From positions 1 through 64,000 of the IMG/VR virus record IMGVR_UViG_3300023174_000082: 64,000 nucleotides of DNA. One strand, written 5' to 3'. The notes under the pieces are model-generated. The model made no database searches and was not told the origin of the DNA. It was given only the letters and a program-made list of their open reading frames with translations. The position numbers and the translations under genes were made by a program. Shown piece after piece: positions 17,221 to 29,300 of this stretch. The first letter of the stretch is position 1, and each line of letters opens with the position of its first letter. The stretch comes from a virus.

Positions 17221-17366
17221 GCTCTTCCCTCCACATAAGTTTTTTGGGTTTTTGGATCAAAAATCCTCATGTGAGCCTGCACAGAAATAGTGCCCTGCTC
17301 ATTTGGGCGGCGCTGGGCATCAGCGGGTTTGGGACTCTGAGGTTTATTAACTTCGGTATTTGACAT
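17217..17366 (-). CDS. Small protein of 49 residues, unknown
   Basis: MSNTEVNKPQSPKPADAQRR at the N-terminus is Pro- and Lys-rich and probably disordered; the second half (GTISVQAHMRIFDPKTQKTYVEGRA) looks like a short strand pair. Support for a real gene: ATG start, ATGA overlap with the next gene, and a GATAAATA late box 7 nt before the ATG. The VQAHMRIFDPKTQK part echoes the FVKIHDPVSGE start of the downstream protein, so it may be a related fragment or a partner. Function unknown. Confidence 0.55.
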   Translation of the reverse strand: MSNTEVNKPQSPKPADAQRRPNEQGTISVQAHMRIFDPKTQKTYVEGRA

Positions 17367-17373
17367 GGTCTAT

Positions 17374-17381
17374 TATTTATC
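17374..17381 (-). promoter_or_regulatory. Late promoter-like box (GATAAATA), nearly leaderless
   Basis: One mismatch to TATAAATA, overlapping the stop region of the giant gene. Seven nucleotides separate it from the ATG at 17366, and no Shine-Dalgarno is present. Would serve the small protein and the two genes after it. Confidence 0.45.
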
Positions 17382-20300
17382 CTCCGTTCCGCCCGGTCAA
17401 GAACCTTGCCTGCGGTGTGTCAGTTTCTTGCAGTGCCAAGCCATCATTAACTTTGATTCCAGTTCCGTACCAGCCCAAGCCACGGCGTTGTAGTATGGTT
17501 ATTTCCACGCCTGGTGGGGGTGCTAACATAGGATCAATTGGGTTTGAGTCAGTAATAAACTCAATTGCCAACGGCTCAAAATCAGTTACAATCCAACGAT
17601 ATTGTCCTGGCTCAATTGGTACAGAACTGTCGCTGTAGTTATACTGACGAACACCACCAACATATACTTCTATAGTTTCTGTATAGATGCTGCTGGAATC
17701 ACCAAAGTCACTGATATCAATGCTTGGGGCATAGAATATTGTTGTTGAACCATCACCAACACTGGTATCACTTACCACATAGTTTTGATACTGTTCAGCT
17801 AATAAATTGCCTCGACTCATGTCGTACACGTATGCGCCAGTTTCGTGATCAGCTGCGCCAGTTCCTGCTGTGCCACGACGCAGACCTGTCAAGGTATTTG
17901 TGCCTACATTGCGTTCTCTGTACATGATTCGCTCACCATCGATGGTAATCACGCCAAATATACCTTCTGGCAAATTGGGTTCAGCACATGCGTTTGCATC
18001 GGCCACATGAATTGTGTCACCAGCAGCCAACAAAGGTTGTGTTAGAGTTGTGGTGGTTGCTGATGTAATTCTGTAAGTTCCTTGAACTCCGCGCATGTCT
18101 TGGAATATGCGGAACGCACATGCTTCAGGTACTAGACTTTCAGTAAATTCCGTAACAGCTAAAATTTGAGATGTCCCAATTGCACCACTGGCCAAAATTA
18201 TGTAGTCGTCTACCACAGTATAGTCTTGACCTTCAAACAAACGGTACCCATCTAGTGTTACCCATATTCTGCCTGCTTCAATGCCTGGACGAGCTAGGTA
18301 AAATTCATTTTTACTGATAGCGGTACCTGCACTGTAGTCAAACGAGCCAGGAGACCCACTAACTGACCCAGCATCAAAGTCGGTGCTGTCGTAAGGTTCT
18401 GCAATAGTAATACCTTCAACAATTGGTCCCACAAACACCAGTGTGGCAATGCTTTGCTGAGTGGTATCATTAAATGTGGTCACTGATATAATATTATCCA
18501 AAGGTGGTATTGAATTGAGTTGCAATAGTGATCCTGCTAGACTGTAATCAGCTAGGGTACTGACTGAAATCAAAATTGTATCACCAGCAGCCGGCGCAGT
18601 GTTAAACACCACTTGTCGTCCTGGCGTATTAGACCCATCCCAGTTGGTCACAGAATAATCGCCAACAGTTGCACCAAAACTTTGTACTTGTAACTCACTG
18701 TTTTTCCATACTTGTATGTCTGTTATGGCGTTAATTGTTGATTGTAAAAAGCTAGATCCCAATCTTTGTGGCAGTCCAAAACTGGTTGAGCTGTCATCTC
18801 CTTGCCACTCAATGCCAGCTGGGGGAGTCAAGCGCAGTCCATTCACTGTTACAATCATGTTGGCAGGATTTGTTCCTTCGACAGAATTCTCTAATGTAAA
18901 TCCACCAGTGCTGATCACTGTTGCATCAACCACTTGATATTGAACTTGTGGAGTAGACCATGAGTATTGTGTTGGTGTTTGAATTCCAAATGCCACCAAT
19001 GCAATTCCGTCGGCATCGCCAGGTGTGCTGGCCAAAGTAACTTTGGTCAACAATGTAGGAACATACACTTCCCAATAAGTTGTGTCAGTTATATCAGTAC
19101 CTTCTGGTACTGCTTGTATTGACCGATAATAAACATTAGAATCAATGACCACTATGTTGATTGGATAACTTTGCAAAATGTTCCAGGCATCTGCATCGTA
19201 GTATGGTTCCCAAGTTGGAACAGCAGACGATTCGCCGTTGACAAATATAACCACAGTGTAGATTTCTGTATCGTCAACTGGAATTATTACTGAATTTCCA
19301 ATTTCTGCACCAGTATAGTTGTCTCGATACAACTGGTTGCCGCCACCTAATTCATATACTGAAATGTTCACAACATCGCTGGTGTCAAACCCCATACTAG
19401 GAACAATTTCTACAGTTTCATTACCCCAATTGATGTAGTAATCTACGTCCAATGTCATGGTACGTCCCGACGTTTGATTGCTAACTAAAACTTGTACTGG
19501 ATGGTCTACCACCCCACTCCAACTCAAAATGTAAGATGATACTGGATTGTACACATAGTTAATAACACCAATTTGGAATCCGTGGCCGTCCATCTGCCAG
19601 TCAGATCCTGGACGAGTGTAAACTCTTATGTCTAGCGTATCAAACTCTGAACCGTTGACCAGTTCTTCTGGCGCATGTCCTTCGTAGGGTCCAATAAATT
19701 CGCCGCCGTCTACATTGACGTCTGTGTTGCGTAGGCCCAATTCAGTGTCTGTAAATTCACTTTCGTACTGAGCATCAACAATCTCTGTGCCCAAGAAGTA
19801 ATCACCCCACACTTGAACTCCTGGGTAATCAACACCATCAATTAACAAAGGCAATTCAAGTCCTGGAGAATTAACGCCAGACACATAGTAGCCCATGGTA
19901 CGATCTACACCACTTAGTACGCCTGGATCAACTTCTACCCAATCTTCAAGATTAAATGTGGGCCCAACCACAGCTGAACTTCCGTCGCTACTGTCAGCAC
20001 TCCATACACGATCATCATAACGTACTAAAGTTCCATTGAGATAAGTCCCGGTAGAACTCCATGTTTGTACAGACGTTTGATATTGATAGCGGTCGTACTT
20101 GATTACTGTTTTAAATGCTCTCACAGTGGTAAGAGGTATGTTGCTGCTGGTATCAATTTCCCATTGATCAAAATTCACCGCAGGATTAACGTTGTATACT
20201 TGTGCATCAAAGTCAGCTGGATTTCTATTGATCATGTTGGCATAGGCCTGAGCGCCAGAGCCGTTACCACCCGAAAACACTATGGTGGGAGTTGCCTGAT

Positions 20301-23300
20301 ATCCGCTGCCAGGATTGGTTACATTGATTGCTACCACTTGTCCTGCTGAATTAATCAAAGCAGTGGCTTCTGCAGGAGTTGTGGCATCTCCTACAATAGA
20401 AACTTGCGGTGCAGTTGTGTATCCAGTTCCGTTGAATGTAACAACAATTGTTTCCACACTCAACAAATAATTTTCATACCATTGACTGTATGGCCACTCT
20501 GTCCAAATTTGATCAGTCGACTCAGTGTCACTTAACGTATTGCTGATTTGTGCGGCGCTGTGTGCATACGGCAACAAGATAGGACTGGTATATTGAGGTA
20601 CTGGCAATGTAGTGTTGTAAAACGCTGGTACGTCAAAGTCTGTTAAATCTCCTTCGTACAAGTCATTACCAAAGTATGTGAGATTGAACTCACGCACTTG
20701 CACGTGATAGGGTTTTACTTCCTGCAGGTAATCAATTACAAATTCTTGATTGTCACGACTATAATTTTGGAATGGCAGCAATTCTCGAATTCTGTGATCA
20801 ACATCAATCAATGATGTTTTGACTAACCATTCAGGAGCAGAAAACTCGCTGAGTATAAAGTCAAACATCAAAGTCAAGCTGCGATTTCGTTCAATTGCCA
20901 AATCATCCACAAACAATTCTTCATTGATAGCTTGGATAATTTTTCTTGTTTCAATCACAGGTTCTTGGTCAAAGTATTGTGCATCAAACACTTCAACGTC
21001 AAAACCAAATCTTCCAAGAGCATAGTCATATATCTCTGCAGAAATTGCAATGGTTCCGTCTTCAAGTCCCACACGCTCAAATCCAAGATCAGTTTTTAAA
21101 TAAATTTCAAATTTGCCTTGTGCGTTTGCAGTTACTTTTACGCTGGCTCCTGTGGTTACAGATATTGTTGCCAAGCTAGAATAAGTTGGAACTTCTGCCA
21201 CAGGTTTGATGCTAGAATTGTATCCTGGACGATACCAGTCAATGTAACTCCAGTAGTCTGTTGTGCGATAATTTTGAACGCGAGTCAATACCAATTCTGG
21301 ATCGCCAGTGCTTGCATTTTCTTCTACAGTGTAAATTGTCCAAAGGCCTCGATTGTTACTGTCACTGACCACAAGATATTTGTACCCAATAGCATCGCCA
21401 CCAGGTGCTTCAAAATTGTAAGTTAAAATTTCTAAATTAGGTATGCGTTTGTTCCAGTTGATTACTGTTGCTCCATCAATTATCTGTGTAGATGGCAGTT
21501 CAGGCTCGGCGCTGTTTAACAAAGTAAAGCTACGGCTTTCACTTATTGGAAACTGTTTTAACACAGTATTGGCTCGAACAATGTAATTTTTTAGTGCTGC
21601 AAATCTGTCAACAAACATTGACTGACGAGGACGGAATTGTACTCCATAGCGTTCAGCTGGTCCCAAGTTGATGTCTGGCACTTTGTTGCCAGCAGTATCA
21701 ACACCGCAGAATGAATCTTGTAGTTTTCTGTAGAGATTGTCACTCAAAAAGCCATCAGCACGACCTTGAGCTATTAGTTCATACTCTACGTGAACATTAG
21801 CAGTGGTTAGTTCTCTATCAAATTCAACGTTGAGTATAGTATCTTCAGCGTCAATCAATGTTTCACAATTGTACAGTGCAACTGTGCTGGAATTAATTGG
21901 TGCTAGATATGCAATGCCAGTTGAGCGAGGATTTTCAATATACTGAGAAATAGTTGCTGCACTGAGAGTTTTATTTTTCTGTGTGGCCACATCAGTAATA
22001 CCGCGTACCCAGAAAAAGTATTGAGTGGTAAAGTTGCCATCTCGACTTAACACAGTGTTTATAGTATAACTTGATATGCTGTAAGGTGTTCCTGGGCCAG
22101 CATAGTTAGCAGGTGGAACAGAACTCACAATCCATTGATACACATCAATTGAGCTGCCTGGGAACACTTGTCCCCAACGTCGGCTGGCGTAAACAATATC
22201 GTCTTGGTTGGGATCAATAAATCTTACTGTACTGATGTCCCACCAAATTTCCCCCACATGATCTGCACCCCATGTAGTGCCTCGCACACCAACTGGTCCT
22301 ACATTATAACTGCCAGGATCAACTGCGCCAATATAATCAATGTTTTGACGAGCAGCACCCAGTATCTTGCCTTGTAATGGATTAAAGAAGTCTAAAAATT
22401 CTGTTGTGGCCGATGATATTCTGTCATACAAGAATACACTGTTTAACAGCTGCACATCAACAACTGGTTGTTCAACTCTAATTGGAACCCATGCTGGTGA
22501 TCGTGTGGCATTTTGCCACACATGAGCCTGACCGTAATTGCTACTGCTACTGTCTCCAAAGTCTGTGCCCGGAGCGCCCATCCAAAGCGCACCAGATGTG
22601 TAGTCAACCGACACACCTAGTTGATCCAAATAATCAATTGAAGTTATGGCAATTTGATTGCCAAAGATAAACTTGCTTGGATTGGTTATGCTACTGTTAG
22701 CACTGTTCAACAAGTCATATGTGTAAACAGCACCGCTTTGATCTATGTTGGTAAAGAATATTGTTGCACCTGCATCAAACAATTCCAAGTAATCATCAAA
22801 TATTGTGATTAAGTACATGGTGCCACGTGGAGCACCCACTACCAAAGTGGTTGCTATGTCATCAATGCTAATACTGGTTCCAAAACCAGCAAATTGTACT
22901 GGGTATGGGCTTTCGATTGTTTGTGTCCACTCAAAGGTGTTGAATCCAATACTATCAAATGCATTTCCTATACTGCCTGGTGCTACTTGCAGTTTGTCTC
23001 CAACAGGCGCAGCATCAAAATTTGTCACGCTGAGTGTGAGCAGACCGTTAGTCACTGTGGCTGTTACGTTAGGCACAGCAGCGTTGATAGCTGCGGCCAG
23101 ACCAGACACAGTGTTGTTAGATGCCGCAGGTACTGCCACATCTATATTGTTCACACGCAAAGTATTGCCGGCTGTGAGAGTAGGATTAGCATTGAGAGCT
23201 GTAATCACTCCAAATACTCTGCTTTGATTCAAACTGCGTTCAACTACGCCGCCTTTGTAAATTTGAATACTGCTTTGTGGTTCGCCAACATAGAGACTGC

Positions 23301-26300
23301 AATTGTATCTGCAAAGATCAACGCTTTGTCCAAAGTTGCTAAAATCAGCCACAGTATCTTGTGTTACAGTTTGCAAAAGATCAAACTGATTGGTTTCAAT
23401 TTCAACAACGTCACCTGGTTGCAAATTGTTTAAAAGATTCACAGTCACAGTAGATCCGCTGACTGTGAATGTGTTGGCTGCGTCTTTTGTGGTGCAGTTT
23501 TGATTGATCAAAAACTGATTGTTTACAATCACACTCACTGGCGCAACTGGTGTACCTAACACAGTAAAACTTGACGAGCTTGGATCGTTGTTCCAGATAA
23601 ATCTCTGTACATTGCGATCAAACACATACACTATACCTGCTTCGGCTTTTGTGCTAACTGTGGAATATGGTGCGCCAATCATGACTTGACGTCCGTCGGT
23701 GCTACAACTCACGCTATAACCAAATTGCGCACCAGCTTCAAGTCCAGTCACAGTTAATGTATCCACATACAACCAATATCCTTTGGCTCTGGCCAAGATG
23801 CTGGTGCCGCTGCCTGGCGAATTTAAGAATGTGATATCTTTGGTTGACGTATTGAATGTGTAGTCAATGTTTGGTCGTTGCAACACTCCATCAACTTCAA
23901 TTTGAAAACTGTATATGGTGCTGTCTGTCAGCGCAACTTGATAAAAATACTCATTTAATGAAAATACAGTTGCTAATGCCGGAGGTGTATATGATGGTGT
24001 GCTGATGGTAATAATTTCACCACTTATCACACTGCCCACTGTAAATGTAATATTGTTAGCTGGCACTGTGCCGCCACCAAAACTGGTAGCAGGAATGGTC
24101 AATGTATTGCCTACAGTATAACCTGTACCACCGTCTTGAACGCCAACTGTAACAGTTCCTCGGCGTCTAGAAACAGTAAACAACGCTCCTGATCCTGAAC
24201 CGCCGGTGGCTACCACGCTAAAGTAATCATTGCCATCCAGTTGTTGCAATGCAATACGACGGATGATAACATCTGATCCGCTTGCAGGTGCAGATGCAAA
24301 TGTCACTGTGTTCAATGCTGCATTTACTGTGTAATCTGTGTTCAACGTCTGAATTTCACCATCAACTGTGACACGCAATTGTGTGGACGCACTCACAGTG
24401 ATATAATCATTGATCAAATATGCTGTTGTAGTTCCGTTGCCTACAGTTCTAAAGTACTGATCTTCCCAGTCAACTCGACCATAAGCATAAACTTTGTTTA
24501 CATCGGGTGCGCCGACATACATCCAACGTTCGTCTAGGCTCACAGCTACAGAATAGCCAAATTTTCCTTGATCTACGCTGACACTGGTAGGTGATGTCAA
24601 TAACTGCCAGTTAAAATATGGATTGGTGTCGGGCAGATAAGATGCTGTGTCTCGATAAATCACACAGGCATAACCGTTGTTGGTTTGACTGGCAGATCCC
24701 AAACTTAAAGGTGCACCTGCAACCGCCCAATCTTTGTTACCAAATGCAACAGAAGTTCCGTAGGCTCTTGCACCAGTTACATCCAAAGTCAATACTGCGT
24801 CGCCGCTTGATACAGGGCTGGCAGGTTGATAAACATCGCTTGTGCTTCTTACATAAGTGTAAACGCCGCCTTTTGGATTTGCGGACGTTGGGAACCCGTA
24901 TCTTGGACTACCAACTAGAGCTGCAAATCGATTGGTAGCTTGGGCCACGCTTGATCCATATGCTTCTGTAGCATCTAGATACTCTGGAGCAATTGAAGTA
25001 ACTGCGCTGAATATGTCTTGCTTTTCAACCACTTGCCACAAGCCATCACCATTGTCATCAACCCAAACTCTTGCACCAGACAACAAACTGTTGGCATACG
25101 GAAGGGTATCTACATTGCTGGCTTGACTTACTCTCATGGTTTTTAAAGTAAATGCTAGGCCTGTGCCGTTGACCACTGTTCGGTTGCTTAAAAATCTAAA
25201 AGCAATGTTTATTGTGTTTAGATTAACAACAGACAACACATCATACACACCATCAACTTCTGTATCAAAGAATCTGATAATAATTCTGTTGCCAGCAACA
25301 AGTCCATGGTCAGCAGTAAAAATCACACGGCTAGTGTTGTTTAAGTTATCGCATACGTGACTGATTGTGCCAGGCACTGCTTCAGCTCGGTAAATGTTCC
25401 AATCATAGTCATTGACTTTGGCTACCCAAATACTTGTGCCTACGTTAATATTATTAATGTTGGCTTCAAGGCTAGCAGGATCATCAATGTCAAATACTGT
25501 AATGTCAGCATCATCAAGATTTACATAACCAGCTGATGGAAGAGCTGTGTCTGTAGGCAGCTCAGTGGTTGTGGGCAAAATATTTGGAGAAGTAAGTTTA
25601 AAACTTTCTTTCCATACATCTTGTAACAAAATAGCTTGATCGGCTTTACTAGATTCTAACGGCAACACCACTTGAACCAAACTTGGGCTGGCATCTAGTA
25701 GCGCACGATTCAATCGCAGTTCAAAATAACTGCGATTGGCATTGGCTCCGTATACTGCACGTTGTACTGCCCAGTTTTCATAAATGTTATAGTCGCCTGT
25801 TTCTTTTCCTAATGTGGCCTGGCTAAACAATTCTGCGCTGAGAATAGTACCTTTAGAGTCCAAAAACTGTCGATAGATGTTTACTTGACTCACATCATCT
25901 AAATTCAATGCTGCCATGTACTGTCGAGGTCTAAAGCCAATAAGGCCATAGCTCAGTAGATCATTGTCACTTTCTAAGTTGGCAGCATTAATGTCATAAC
26001 TGTTGGCCAACTGATTGGCTTTGTTTGCAAGATTGGGCAACAGTCCCAAGTCAATATGAGTATAATCACTTTGTACCCAATCGTTGTAGTCAAATGTCTC
26101 GCTAGGCTGAACAATTGTTGTGGCGCTCCAATACGTGCCTTTGTATTTGACAATAGTGCCTTTGCTGTAAATTTTATAATTTTGCCATTCTTCTACGTTA
26201 TTTTGGTTGAGGATAAATCCTTGTGCGTCCACGGCACCATTCCACTCAGTAGAGGTAGCAGCTACCAAGTTTAACCGATTTTGTCTTGCGCCAGTCACTG

Positions 26301-29300
26301 GATCGTATATCAAGTCTCCAAACACACTTGCATTGTCCAACACAATCATATGTTCGTAAGATGTATATTTGATGTCAATAAAACTTAGAGTCTCGTCAGC
26401 CAATGGCTCAACACTAAATGTGTTGTCAATACGAACAATGTTTAATTGTCGTGTGGGCAACTCTTTACGATTCTGATCTAGCAGAATGTTTTCGCTAGTT
26501 TGTGCTTGAATTGAGTCAACAACTGCTTGCTCTTTGGTCACATTAAGTCGGAATGCCAATGGGTTCAATGCAATTAGTGCATCATCACTCCAGCCTTGTG
26601 CTGCCCAATACAAAAATTCATTGGCCATTTGATTCCAGTCAAGCACATAACCATTAGCTCTGTTTGTGAAGGTTAGGCCTTGAGTTTCTAAATATTGACC
26701 CAGGCTTAACAAAAATTCAACCACTGCTGTTTTGGTATCAAATATGAATCCATACGGAACTTGTACCACAGTATTGGTGTAAGATGTTGGCACTTGAATT
26801 TTTGTGTCAAGCACAGTTATGGTGCGCAATTGACCTGAGTTTTGACTTTGCAATATGTTAAAATAAGGCTGAGTGGTACTGTAGCCAAATACTGCATAGC
26901 CGCCGGGCACTGTTTGAACCAATACTGAACTGTAGCTGGCTCGATCAAACGGTTGATTTTTGTACAGTAGTAAATTGTAACTTTCGTCAGGAATCAAAAA
27001 GCTAGTGTTGGTACTGGCTGGACTGCTTTTTTCAGTGTAAAGTTTAATGTATTTTTTGTCTGAGAAACTGGCCATGCGATAGCACAATCGCACATCAAGG
27101 TTGGCCAGGTCAGCTGTTAAATCTTCAGTTGAATCTATCCCAGATTGTCTGTTGTAGTCCACAATCCAATCAATGTAGCTGGCTTTGCTCACACCATTAC
27201 CGTATATTTCAATACCATTGGCATCTAATCTATATCGGCCATCATATAGATATTGTCCAAATTTTTCTTGGTAGCGATACAAATCACGATCAGCAAACAA
27301 TGCAAAAAATTTGGCTGGTTGTGTCAAGGCCAACAAGCGCATGACTGCAAACGGATATGAACTTGAATTCCACCACGAAGCTTCAACTGGGCCGCCGTCG
27401 CCAATGCTCCAGCTCTTTTGGAATTGCCCTGCGTCCCAAATTCCTACCACTGAATTAAATGGACTTAGCAATGCTCCTTCGCCGCCTGTGGGAATAACCG
27501 ATGTCAGTCCTGGTCTTGCATATTTTGGAAGATAGTAAGGGGCAACTGGGTCTCTAACATATCCAGCTTCCATGTCGTCCCATAGCACCAAGTTACCTTC
27601 GGTGTAAGGTGCAGGTCCGTAGGTGTCATCCCACCAATCTGGTTTGACACTGAGTCCTAACATTTCCCAAGGTGTATATTCTGGCTGTTGAGTGTCGTAG
27701 AAGTAACGATAGATACCGCGCCAGGCGCCCAGCAAATATTCATTGTTGAGTTTGTTCTGAGCTTCACTGTAGTTCCATGTGAACTCATTGGTGGCACGAT
27801 AGTCTTGTGTTTTGTAGTCAAGTTTGTTCCAGGCCACCCAGCTGAGAAAATCTTGTGCCAAAATGTTATTGACTTCACTATAGGTAAAACCAGTGTCTCT
27901 AAACTGTCCTGGGATAACATCAGCGGCCACCATAGGAACAGGGTTTCCGTCTAATTTTAGATTGTTGAAAATTCTTGTTTCAAATTCCAGTAATACATCA
28001 TCTCTAATGTCATCAAATGTTTTTGTAACTGATCCATCATGTCCAATCAGTACTGTTTGTTCGCCAGTACTGGTTTGTTGAACTGCAATTCTTGGTCTGA
28101 AAGCAGGATACAAACCAAGTTTGGTAGGAGTGTTTGGCACAAAGTTACCATAAGTGGTAGTGTATTCTCTGATGGCAATTTGATCGCCTACTGACAATGT
28201 AACCAAGATAGTTACCCGTGGTCCATCTGTGGCCACAGTATATTCTAAATCACGAGTAAGCAAACGATTATTAAGGTATACATTCAATCCCAGATAATTT
28301 GCAGATGTGTAATTGTATACCTGAACAGTATCAAATACATTGGACGTAATAAAACTTACAGTGTATGTGTTTTCAGTGTACACAGCACCCGATGGCAACA
28401 TGTCTGACCAGTAGAATGGTTGAGTTTCTACTTTGCCGGCATTGATTTCTTCGATGGCAGTGTCTAGAATCTGAGAAGTAGTTTGAAAATTAATTTCTTG
28501 CTGAGTCACATTGTCCAGCATGATATTTTTAAACTTAATATATTCTCTACTGTTGTAGGTCAATGAATTGAAAATGTTGTATTGCTCGCTGCGCAAGAAA
28601 TACCCAGCCAAAGTCAATGGAGCACTTTGTTGTAGGATGGTCAAGCCGTAAGGAATAATATTGCCAAGATCTCTAGTGTTGTTAGCACCAGCAATCGCGC
28701 CTTGAATACCTGGTAAATTTTCGCAAATACTTTCGTAGTTCTGACGAATAGTACCCAATGTAAAGCTGGTGCTGTTGGCATTGAGTGGATTGTTCTGCAA
28801 GTTAGATGGCACTTGATAAAAAGCCGCGGCACTAATTTGATCGCTTAAAACTAAAACTTCAATAATGTCTCCCAACACATAGGTGTTGAGTAACGTGATG
28901 GTAGTATTGTTACCATTTACAGCGTAGGTATATTTGGTAGGATCCTGGAATACACTGCCAACATAAACTTTGACTACTGGTACAGAACTGCTTGTTTGAC
29001 TAATAACTGGAACGTTTAATTTCAATGATCCAGTGTTGTAAGTAAACTTAAATTGTTGATACATCTGAGTGGTAGTGATTGCATTCTGCCACCCAATTAA
29101 TCGTGTGTATATTGTTCTGTCAACATATTCTCTAGCACTACCCGAACTGATAGAAACAGTTACTGATACGTTATCTCTAGTGTATACAAATGTATCTTTG
29201 TAGAGATTGTTATCAAACACAATATCTCCCACATTAGAAATGCTGAGATACTGCAATGGAATTTTTAAAATTTTGTCAAGTATTCCTGTGTCGCCAATTG

